NCBI RefSeq assembly: GCF_001006005.1
Contig: NZ_CP011254.1
Location: 3,968,001 to 4,032,000, forward strand
Direction of reading: 5' to 3'
DNA: 64,000 nt
DNA from: Serratia fonticola
GTDB taxonomy: Bacteria > Pseudomonadota > Gammaproteobacteria > Enterobacterales > Enterobacteriaceae
This document shows, piece after piece, positions 57,499 through 64,000 of this stretch. The stretch's first letter is position 1; the number at the start of each line of letters is the position of its first letter. The notes beneath the pieces were generated by a model that saw only the letters and a program-made list of their open reading frames with translations, was not told the DNA's origin and searched no databases. The translations under genes and the position numbers were made by a program.

Positions 57499-57520
57499 AA
57501 TAAATGCCCTATAAATCTGA

Positions 57521-57549
57521 AAATAGCCGCCTGAAGGTGGCTATTTTTT
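57521..57549 (+). terminator. mukB rho-independent terminator
   Basis: AAATAGCC(G)CC, TGAA loop, GG(T)GGCTATTT, then T residues, 23 bases after the mukB stop. Confidence 0.9.
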
Positions 57550-57703
57550 TGCATGACGAGGATGATAGGCGTGTTTTTTTGCCGGTGGTAAGCTGGGATG
57601 AAACGGTTATTTACGGCGCTGAGAGCAAAAGCGCCGTTCTGTTTGTATACTGAAACTAATAATAGTCTGTGCGGTATTTTTGTGAGCCTACAGGGGGCAA
57701 GGG

Positions 57704-59554
57704 ATGTTGCTTAAAAATGGAAACTCAGTACGACGTCTGGCATTGAGTTGCGCGATAGCGTGTGGTTTTGCCGTGTCGTTTTCCGCATGGGCAACTGTAC
57801 CGGCGTTACCGGTGGCGTCATCGTCATCGGGAATGTCCGTGGCACAAAGTCGTGCCGAACTGCTGGCGGCATTGCCGAAAAGCGTTGTGCCGTATTATCT
57901 CTCCACTTTGGCACCGCTGTACGCCGCCAACCAGATGCAGCCTATGTGGCAAGATCGGGAAGCGGTACAGCAATTTCAACAGCAACTGGCTGAGTTGGCC
58001 ATTTCTGGCGTACAGCCGCAGTTTACTCAATGGGTAAAACTGCTGACCGATCCGCTCATCACCGATATGGCACGTGATATTGTGCTGTCGGATGCGATGC
58101 TGGGTTATTTGCAGTTTGTCTCCTCAATCGGGGCCAACGGCAACAACTGGCTGTACAGCAATGTACCTTACAAGCTGAAGGTGCCAGCGAATACGGTGAT
58201 CAACCAGTGGCAGCTCTCGATACATCAGGGCAAAACGCTGGCGTATATTAATTCGTTGGCCCCGCAGCACCCTCAGTACGCCAAAATGCATTTGGCGCTG
58301 CGCGAAATGCTGGCGGCTGGGCGCCCGTGGCCACAAATGACCAATGGCGCAAGCCTGCGTCCAGGTCAGCTCAGCGACGATATTCCCGCACTGCGCGATA
58401 TTCTGGCGCGTACCGGAATGCTAATCGCCACTCCGGCGGTAGCATCTGCTTCGCCTGAGCCTCAAGTCACCAACGCCAGCGCGACGACTCCGGCGGCGGA
58501 TGACGATCTGTCGGTGGATGAAGAGAAGGATCGTGCTACCGCAGTGGCTGTCGTTAGCCCGGGCGCGGCATCGATCAAAGATCTTGCTCCCTCTCCAGAA
58601 GCGACAGCGCAGGTACAACCGGCCAGTCCGGTTTCGGTAACGGATAATCGTTACACCGAAGATCTGGTGGAAGGAGTCAAACGCTTCCAAACCTGGCAAG
58701 GGCTGACGCCTGATGGCGTTATCGGTGCCCGGACGCGTGAATGGCTGAACGTTTCGCCGCAAACTCGTGCTTCACTGCTGGCGTTGAACATCCAGCGCCT
58801 GCGCATTCTGCCAGGGCACGTTGATACCGGCATTATGGTCAACATCCCTAACTACTCGCTCACCTACTATCTGAATGGTAATGAAGTGTTATCTTCGCGG
58901 GTGATTGTTGGCCGTCCGAGCCGCAAAACGCCATTGATGAGCAGCGCGCTGAATAACGTGGTGGTCAACCCGCCGTGGAACGTGCCAACCAAGCTGATCC
59001 GTGAAGATATCGTGCCTAAGGCCATGCATGATGCCAGCTACTTCCAGAAACACGGTTACCGTGTATTCTCTGGCTGGAGCAACGATGCGCAAGTGATCGA
59101 TCCGGCAATGATTGACTGGACTGTGGTTTCACCACGCAACTTCCCTTACCGCATCCAGCAGGCACCGGGGAGCAGCAACTCGTTAGGGCGTTTCAAATTC
59201 AACATGCCGAGCTCGGATGCCATCTATCTGCATGACACCCCGAACCACGGCCTGTTCCAGAAGGATATCCGGGCGTTAAGCTCTGGCTGTGTGCGCGTTA
59301 ACAAGGCTTCCGATTTGGCCAATATGTTGTTGCAGGATGCGGGTTGGAACAACGCGCGTGTTTCCTCCACGCTGAAAGGCGGCAATACGACGTATGTGAA
59401 CATCCGCCAGAACATCCCGGTGCAGCTGTATTACCTGACGGCCTGGGTCTCTGATGATGGTAAGCCACAGTTCCGCACAGATATTTACAATTATGATGCG
59501 ACAGTGAGATCGGGTGCACAAATTTTGGCTCAGGCCGAAAAATTGATGCAATAA
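57704..59554 (+). CDS. ldtD: L,D-transpeptidase LdtD (YcbB)
   Basis: 616 residues (E. coli 615). An N-terminal signal sequence or anchor (about 10-30), a scaffold domain, a peptidoglycan-binding domain around 325-350 ([18 protein letters not shown]), and a YkuD catalytic domain with HDTPNHGLF and SSGCVRVN, the nucleophile being Cys529. It forms 3-3 meso-DAP cross-links in the periplasm, giving beta-lactam tolerance and repair under envelope stress. A Ser/Ala/Pro-rich low-complexity segment lies near 245-310. mepK follows after 181 bases. Confidence 0.96.
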   Translation: MLLKNGNSVRRLALSCAIACGFAVSFSAWATVPALPVASSSSGMSVAQSRAELLAALPKSVVPYYLSTLAPLYAANQMQPMWQDREAVQQFQQQLAELAISGVQPQFTQWVKLLTDPLITDMARDIVLSDAMLGYLQFVSSIGANGNNWLYSNVPYKLKVPANTVINQWQLSIHQGKTLAYINSLAPQHPQYAKMHLALREMLAAGRPWPQMTNGASLRPGQLSDDIPALRDILARTGMLIATPAVASASPEPQVTNASATTPAADDDLSVDEEKDRATAVAVVSPGAASIKDLAPSPEATAQVQPASPVSVTDNRYTEDLVEGVKRFQTWQGLTPDGVIGARTREWLNVSPQTRASLLALNIQRLRILPGHVDTGIMVNIPNYSLTYYLNGNEVLSSRVIVGRPSRKTPLMSSALNNVVVNPPWNVPTKLIREDIVPKAMHDASYFQKHGYRVFSGWSNDAQVIDPAMIDWTVVSPRNFPYRIQQAPGSSNSLGRFKFNMPSSDAIYLHDTPNHGLFQKDIRALSSGCVRVNKASDLANMLLQDAGWNNARVSSTLKGGNTTYVNIRQNIPVQLYYLTAWVSDDGKPQFRTDIYNYDATVRSGAQILAQAEKLMQ

Positions 59555-59735
59555 ATGCAGTAATTCTAGATAAATAACGGTCTGAATGTCTGGCCAGTAG
59601 CAGGCTCTGTTTTTTGTGAGCACTGGTAAACCACAGCGTATCGCGGGTTGACTCCGCATACGCTGGCGGTTATGGTTCGGGCAGTGCGCAGTTTTGTGCA
59701 TATATTTTGACATTCTTGCCGGGTTTAAAAGAGTC

Positions 59736-60284
59736 ATGGACAAAATTGATCATCATCGCCGTAAATGGTTGGCGTTAGGTAGCGCCGCCGTGGGTATCGC
59801 GCTGCTCCCAGGGCAAGCGTTTGCCAGTCTTTCTACCGCTCGCCCACGTATTCTGTTGTTGAACAACCTCAATACTGGCGAATCCATCAAGGCCGAGTTC
59901 TTCAACGGTAAAGGTTACAATAAAGAAGAATTGGCGCGCCTGAACCATATCTTCCGTGACTATCGGGCCAATAAGGTCAAGAGCATTGATCCGGCTCTGT
60001 TTGATCATCTCTATCGCCTACAGGTGATGCTGGGCACCAGCAAACCGGTACAGCTGATTTCCGGCTACCGTTCAATGGCGACCAACACCGAAATGCGTGC
60101 GCACAGCCGTGGCGTGGCCAAGCAAAGCTACCACACCAAAGGCCAGGCGATGGATTTCCATATCGAAGGGATCCAACTGAGTAATATCCGTAAGGCCGCG
60201 CTAAAAATGCGTGCTGGCGGGGTAGGCTATTATCCACGTAGTAACTTTGTGCACATCGATACCGGCCCGGTGCGGACCTGGTAA
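59736..60284 (+). CDS. mepK: Murein DD/LD-endopeptidase MepK (YcbK)
   Basis: 182 residues (same as E. coli). DUF882/peptidase M15-like zinc enzyme that cleaves 3-3 and 3-4 cross-links, complementary to LdtD encoded just upstream. Zinc ligands are seen in SYHTKGQAMD and FVHIDTGP. The leader MDKIDHHRRKWLALGSAAVG has a twin arginine and may use Tat; cleavage is expected after AFA. The frame is open 14 codons upstream, but ATG 59736 matches the family. Confidence 0.94.
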   Translation: MDKIDHHRRKWLALGSAAVGIALLPGQAFASLSTARPRILLLNNLNTGESIKAEFFNGKGYNKEELARLNHIFRDYRANKVKSIDPALFDHLYRLQVMLGTSKPVQLISGYRSMATNTEMRAHSRGVAKQSYHTKGQAMDFHIEGIQLSNIRKAALKMRAGGVGYYPRSNFVHIDTGPVRTW

Positions 60285-60352
60285 TCATTGTGCATCATGA
60301 TCGCTGAATGGCACCCGCCCCTTGGGCGTGGTGCCGTTGTCGTTGGAGCTTT

Positions 60353-61000
60353 ATGAAATACCATATTATCCCCGTTACGGCGTTCAGTCAGAACTGTACG
60401 CTCATCTGGTGCGACGTGACCAAACAGGCGGCGCTGGTCGATCCTGGTGGCGATCCGGAAAAACTTAAGGCCGCCATTGCCGAAAAGGGCGTGCAGATCA
60501 GCCAGATTTTGCTGACGCACGGCCATCTCGATCACGTAGGCGCAGCGGCAGAAATGGCCGAACATTATCAGGTGCCAATCTATGGCCCGGATAAGGAGGA
60601 TGCCTTCTGGCTTGAAGGTTTGCCAGCACAGAGCCGTATGTTTGGCCTGGATGAATGCGCCGCTCTAACGCCGACCAAATGGCTGGAAGAGGGGGATAAA
60701 GTGCAGGTGGGCGAAATGTCGCTGAACGTACTGCATTGCCCTGGTCATACGCCTGGTCATATCGTTTTTATCAACGAACAGGCGCGTTTGGCATTAGTGG
60801 GTGACGTGTTGTTCAACGGTGGCGTTGGCCGCAGCGATTTCCCGCGCGGTGACCATCAGGCGCTAATCGCTTCAATCCGTAACAAATTACTGCCTCAGGG
60901 CGATGATATGGCGTTTATTCCAGGACATGGGCCGATGTCTACCTTTGGCCATGAACGTCAAACCAACCCGTTCCTGCGCGAAGAGCCAGCCATCTGGTAG
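60353..61000 (+). CDS. gloC: Type II glyoxalase GloC (YcbL)
   Basis: 215 residues (same as E. coli). Single-domain metallo-beta-lactamase hydrolase with [10 protein letters not shown] as the metal site, followed by CPGHTPGHI and the C-terminal PGHGPMST histidine. It hydrolyses S-lactoylglutathione in methylglyoxal detoxification. ATG 60353 ([15 protein letters not shown]) follows TTGGAGCTTT; an upstream in-frame ATG is ignored. It ends at a terminator shared with the convergent aspC. Confidence 0.95.
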   Translation: MKYHIIPVTAFSQNCTLIWCDVTKQAALVDPGGDPEKLKAAIAEKGVQISQILLTHGHLDHVGAAAEMAEHYQVPIYGPDKEDAFWLEGLPAQSRMFGLDECAALTPTKWLEEGDKVQVGEMSLNVLHCPGHTPGHIVFINEQARLALVGDVLFNGGVGRSDFPRGDHQALIASIRNKLLPQGDDMAFIPGHGPMSTFGHERQTNPFLREEPAIW

Positions 61001-61021
61001 AGCTCTCCCATACAAAACAAC

Positions 61022-61046
61022 AAAGGGGCGCATATGCGCCCCTTTT
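61022..61046. terminator. Bidirectional terminator between gloC and aspC
   Basis: AAAGGGGCGC, ATAT, GCGCCCCTTT: ten perfect base pairs with A and T tails on both sides, 21 bases after the gloC stop and 16 from the aspC stop. Confidence 0.92.
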
Positions 61047-61061
61047 CAATGCTAAATCCGC

Positions 61062-62252
61062 TTACAGCACGGCAACGATGGCTTCGCACAGCGGCGCCAT
61101 ATTGTCCGGCGTCATCCCCGCCACGTTAACGCGGCCGGAGTTAACGGCATACACGCCAAATTCATCACGCAGACGCAGAACCTGTTCTTTGGTCAGGCCG
61201 CTGAAAGAGAACATGCCGTTCTGGTTGATGATGAAGCTGAAATCCTGCTCCGCCCCTTTTTCCTGCAGGGTATTAACGAACAGCTGGCGCATACGGTGAA
61301 TGCGCTGGCGCATGTCAGTCAGCTCTTGTTCCCAAATGGCGCGCAGCGCCGGGTTACCCAAGATGGTGGCAACTACGGCCGCACCGTGTGACGGCGGGTT
61401 CGAGTAGTTGGCACGGATTGCGGCTTTCACCTGGCTGAAGGCACGCTCGGCGGTTTCTGCATCGGCAGCTACCACGGTGCAGGCACCAACACGTTCGTTA
61501 TACAGACCGAAGTTCTTCGAGTAGGAGCTGGCAACGATCAGTTCCTGATGTTTGGCAGCAAAGATACGCAGACCCTGTGCATCTTCTTCCAGGCCCTTGG
61601 CGAAGCCTTGGTAGGCGAAGTCGAACAGCGGCAACCAGCCCTTGGCTACGGACAACTCAGCCAACTGAGCCCATTGTGCTTCGGTTGGATCGATACCGGT
61701 AGGGTTATGGCAGCAGCCGTGGAATAGCACCACGTCGCCGGCCTGAGCCTGGTTCAGGCTGGTGAGCAGACCGTCAAAGTCCAGCGCATGGTTGGCGGCG
61801 TCGTAATAGTTGTATTCCAACACTTCCAGGCCAACGGCACCAAAGACGTTTTTATGGTTTGGCCAGCTTGGGTTGCTGACCCAGATACGCTTGGCGCTGG
61901 TCTGGTTGGCAATAAAGTCGGCCGCGACACGCAGGGCACCGGTACCACCAGGGGTTTGCGCGGTACGGGCACGCTTGTCGGCAATGATTGGGCTCTGCTT
62001 GCCGAACAATAGCTCTTGCGTGCAGCTGGCAAATTCAGGAATACCTTCAATACCCAGGTAGTTTTTGGTGGTCTCATTTTCCAGCAGATACTGCTCAGCT
62101 TTCTTGACGCTGGTCAGCACCGGCGTTTTGCCAGTTTCGTCTTTATAGACGCCAATACCCAGGTTGATTTTATTCTCACGCTTGTCGGCGCGGAAAATGT
62201 CGGTCAGACCCAGAATCGGATCGGCAGGTGCAGCGGTGATTTTTTCAAACAT
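61062..62252 (-). CDS. aspC: Aspartate aminotransferase AspC
   Basis: 396 residues (same as E. coli), class I PLP aminotransferase interconverting aspartate and oxaloacetate and also active on aromatic amino acids. The PLP lysine is in [15 protein letters not shown]; the substrate-binding arginine segment SGRVNVAGM is near the end. The start [16 protein letters not shown] at 62252 has GGAAG upstream; the frame extends five codons further to 62267. It is alone in its unit, convergent with gloC and downstream of the porin gene. Confidence 0.97.
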   Translation of the reverse strand: MFEKITAAPADPILGLTDIFRADKRENKINLGIGVYKDETGKTPVLTSVKKAEQYLLENETTKNYLGIEGIPEFASCTQELLFGKQSPIIADKRARTAQTPGGTGALRVAADFIANQTSAKRIWVSNPSWPNHKNVFGAVGLEVLEYNYYDAANHALDFDGLLTSLNQAQAGDVVLFHGCCHNPTGIDPTEAQWAQLAELSVAKGWLPLFDFAYQGFAKGLEEDAQGLRIFAAKHQELIVASSYSKNFGLYNERVGACTVVAADAETAERAFSQVKAAIRANYSNPPSHGAAVVATILGNPALRAIWEQELTDMRQRIHRMRQLFVNTLQEKGAEQDFSFIINQNGMFSFSGLTKEQVLRLRDEFGVYAVNSGRVNVAGMTPDNMAPLCEAIVAVL

Positions 62253-62435
62253 GTCAGATGCTTCCATGGCCTAGAGTTAAGCAGACAGAAACATCAGGGT
62301 AGCGCCAGTTATCGTCTTTGCCAACCGTTTGCGAGAAAAACACCTCGATCTTGTGACGGCGGCAGATTCAGCACAAAAAATGACGGGGAAGGGCAGATTG
62401 GCAGAATAAAAAATGGCGTAAAGCGCTAAAAACAA

Positions 62436-62462
62436 AAACAGGGCCGAAGCCCTGTTTTTTTA
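62436..62462 (-). terminator. Porin gene rho-independent terminator
   Basis: CAGGGC, CGAA, GCCCTG with A and T runs; on the minus strand it is followed by TTTTTGTTTTT, about 45 bases after the porin stop. Confidence 0.9.
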
Positions 62463-62499
62463 ACTTAGCTGACGACGAACCGTCATCAAGTGCAACAAC

Positions 62500-63612
62500 T
62501 TAGAACTGGTAAACCAGACCGGTAGCTACGATGTTGTCAGTAGCGATGTTGTTAGCACGAGTAAAGTCGTTTTCGTCCAGCAGGTTGATTTTGTAATCAA
62601 CGTAGGTAGACATGTTTTTGTTGAAGTAGTAAGTCGCACCTACGTCAACGTATTTAACCAGGTCAGCGTCGCCGCCGCCGAAGTTACTACCGTTTGCGTT
62701 ACGACCAGCCAGGTTTTTACCTTTAGACTGCAGGTAAGCGATGGATGGACGCAAGCCGAAATCGAACTGGTACTGAGCTACCACTTCAAAGTTCTGAGTT
62801 TTGTTAGCGATGGTGAAATCTGATTCGCCGTATGGAGTCATGTTGCGGGTTTCTGCATACATGGTTGCCAGGTAGACGTTGTTGGCGTCGTATTTAGCAC
62901 CAACGGTCCATGCTTCAGCGTCTTTACCACCAGCAGTAGACAGATTGGTTTGAGCGTCAGTACGGTCAGAACCAGAGTAGGCAGCACCTACGCTAACGCC
63001 TGAATCCAGGATTGCGTAAGTAGAGGACACACCCCAACCGTCACCGTTTTGTTTCTTCAGGTCACGCTTGTCGTTTTCGTTCTTGCCTTGGTACTGCACA
63101 GCGAAGTTCAGGCCATCAACCATACCGAAGAAGTTGTTGTTACGGTAAGTAGCAACACCGTTGGTACGGCCAGTCATGAAGTTGTCGGTAGTGGTGTAAG
63201 TATCGCCACCGAATTCTGGCAGCATATCTGTCCAGCCTTCAACGTCATACACTACGCCGTAGTTACGACCGTAGTCGAATGAACCGTAGTCAGCAAATTT
63301 CAGACCCGCGAAGCCCAGACGAGTTTTAGTACCTTCGGTACCTTGTGACTCAGCGTGGTTAGCTTGCACGTTGTATTCCCACTGACCGTAACCGGTCAGT
63401 TGGTCAGTAATCTGGGTTTCACCTTTGAAGCCAAAACGCACGTATGACTGGTCGCCATCGTTGCCTTTGTCGTTAGAGAAGTAGTGCAGACCGTCAACTT
63501 TACCGTACAGATCCAGTTTGTTGCCGTCTTTGTTGTAGATCTCAGCTGCGTTGGCTGCACCAGCTGCTAACAGAGCTGGGATCACTACTGCAAGAATGTT
63601 GCGCTTCATCAT
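62500..63612 (-). CDS. ompF: OmpF-type general porin
   Basis: Trimeric 16-strand outer-membrane porin, 370 residues with the signal. The signal peptide [22 protein letters not shown] is cleaved before [15 protein letters not shown]; the constriction-loop L3 motif PEFGGDT and the C-terminal phenylalanine (GLVYQF), needed for BAM recognition, are present. The position beside asnS and aspC and the OmpR-type sites upstream support OmpF over OmpC. Three ATG codons in a row (63615, 63612, 63609) follow GAGGG; the middle one matches the E. coli protein. Confidence 0.94.
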   Translation of the reverse strand: MMKRNILAVVIPALLAAGAANAAEIYNKDGNKLDLYGKVDGLHYFSNDKGNDGDQSYVRFGFKGETQITDQLTGYGQWEYNVQANHAESQGTEGTKTRLGFAGLKFADYGSFDYGRNYGVVYDVEGWTDMLPEFGGDTYTTTDNFMTGRTNGVATYRNNNFFGMVDGLNFAVQYQGKNENDKRDLKKQNGDGWGVSSTYAILDSGVSVGAAYSGSDRTDAQTNLSTAGGKDAEAWTVGAKYDANNVYLATMYAETRNMTPYGESDFTIANKTQNFEVVAQYQFDFGLRPSIAYLQSKGKNLAGRNANGSNFGGGDADLVKYVDVGATYYFNKNMSTYVDYKINLLDENDFTRANNIATDNIVATGLVYQF

Positions 63613-63748
63613 CATTATTACCCTCATTGGTTTTATTCGGACACCTTGCCACTGCCGCCAATAATTCTTTTGGAACTATTGTTGATAGATTGGTGTCGTC
63701 CTGTGTCTGCACGCAGTGTTCCATTCACGGGCAGGTTTATCTAGAACG
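63613..63748 (-). promoter_or_regulatory. Porin mRNA leader and probable MicF pairing region
   Basis: On the minus strand the leader resembles that of E. coli ompF (AATAGTTCC, GGCGGCAGTGGCA, then AATAAAACCAATGAGGG before the start). The start region TAATGATGA is complementary to the 5' end of the MicF RNA as I remember it, so MicF repression is likely conserved. micF itself is not in the window. Confidence 0.5.
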
Positions 63749-63808
63749 AAAATGCTACCAATGTCGCAATCTGGTTTCAGAAAGAAACGATGTGTAACAA
63801 TTTGTGTA
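63749..63808 (-). promoter_or_regulatory. OmpR-type binding array upstream of the porin gene
   Basis: On the minus strand three adjacent 20-base units align with the E. coli F1, F2 and F3 sites as I recall them. The middle unit GTTTCTTTCTGAAACCAGAT (63769-63788) matches F2 best; F1-like GTTACA lies at 63789-63808 and F3-like GTAGCATTTT at 63749-63768. This is the expected EnvZ/OmpR control of the porin. Confidence 0.6.
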
Positions 63809-63850
63809 TTTTAGGGAACTTTGTGATGTAGGTCAATAATCAAAAATGCG

Positions 63851-63880
63851 AAAGGCCAGCTAAGCTGGCCTTTATTATGT
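63851..63880 (-). terminator. asnS rho-independent terminator
   Basis: AAAGGCCAGC, TAA, GCTGGCCTTT: ten perfect base pairs about 43 bases after the asnS stop; on the minus strand followed by CGCATTTTTG. Confidence 0.8.
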
Positions 63881-63915
63881 AAAAAAAATGTTTAAATTAT
63901 GCTGGGTTTTATGAC

Positions 63916-64000
63916 TTAGAAGCTGGCGTTACGTGGCGTTCTTGGGAACGGGATCACGTCACGGACGTTCTGCACCCCGGTCACATAGGCGATTAAACGC
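63916..64000 (-). CDS. asnS: Asparaginyl-tRNA synthetase AsnS (C-terminal fragment)
   Basis: The last 27 codons and the stop are in the window; the gene enters from the right edge. The reading RLIAYVTGVQNVRDVIPFPR matches the class II AsnRS motif 3 end, followed by TPRNASF. asnS upstream of ompF on the same strand is the E. coli order. Confidence 0.95.
   Translation of the reverse strand, partial: RLIAYVTGVQNVRDVIPFPRTPRNASF

Noticed and set aside
63820..63835. CRP-like TGTGA-TGTAGG-TCAAT near the asnS end
   Set aside because: Only one half-site is good, and the position behind the OmpR array is not a usual place for CRP at this promoter.

Overview
The window looks like a chromosomal segment of an enteric gammaproteobacterium close to Serratia (Yersiniaceae). 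Nearly every protein aligns along its whole length with an Escherichia coli protein I know, and the gene order follows the E. coli cydC-trxB-lrp-ftsK ... mukB-aspC-ompF-asnS stretch. The genus is an inference from protein similarity and GC content, not from a marker gene. I see no tRNA or rRNA gene, insertion sequence, prophage or CRISPR array.

Layout. 1-3172 (minus): cydC (partial), cydD and trxB. 3871-11587 (plus): lrp, ftsK, lolA, rarA and serS. 11851-19679 (plus): an anaerobic S/N-oxide or oxyanion reductase operon with two catalytic subunits (a YnfE type and a DmsA type) sharing one DmsB, one DmsC, one DmsD chaperone and a NapF-like ferredoxin. 19801-23096: ycaD, then a convergent pair encoding a SulP anion transporter and a beta-carbonic anhydrase. 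23538-30082 (minus): pflA, pflB, focA and ycaO, the formate fermentation cluster. 30231-43166 (plus): ansB, ycaP, serC-aroA, cmk-rpsA-ihfB and comEC-msbA-lpxK. 43168-45744: a YdcJ/HglS-type dioxygenase (minus) and two cold-shock-domain genes. 45855-49311 (plus): ycaQ, ycaR-kdsB and ycbJ. 49308-50081: elyC (minus). 50234-61000 (plus): cmoM-mukF-mukE-mukB, ldtD, mepK and gloC. 61062-64000 (minus): aspC, an OmpF-type porin and the 3' end of asnS.

How the genes fit together. Much of the left half serves low-oxygen growth: the exporter CydDC needed for cytochrome bd, the Dms/Ynf reductase, pyruvate formate-lyase with its activase, the formate channel, and periplasmic asparaginase. FNR-type sites stand at or near -41.5 from plausible -10 boxes before focA, ynfE and dmsA. 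The right half holds envelope and chromosome housekeeping: lipid A and Kdo synthesis and flipping (msbA, lpxK, kdsB), lipoprotein carriage (lolA), peptidoglycan cross-linking and cleavage (ldtD, mepK, elyC), the porin, and chromosome handling (ftsK, mukFEB, ihfB, rarA).

Relative to the E. coli map as I remember it, the lineage-specific parts are the second reductase catalytic gene plus ferredoxin, the SulP/carbonic anhydrase pair, ansB, the YdcJ-type gene with the two cold-shock genes, and the absence of ycaC, ycaM, ycaN, ycaK and ycaL. I found no clearly new defence or mobile system. The best leads are regulatory: stacked sites before dmsA, a perfect CRP-like palindrome with a tiny ORF beside it, a dispersed palindromic mini-repeat, and strongly polar KOPS-like octamers.
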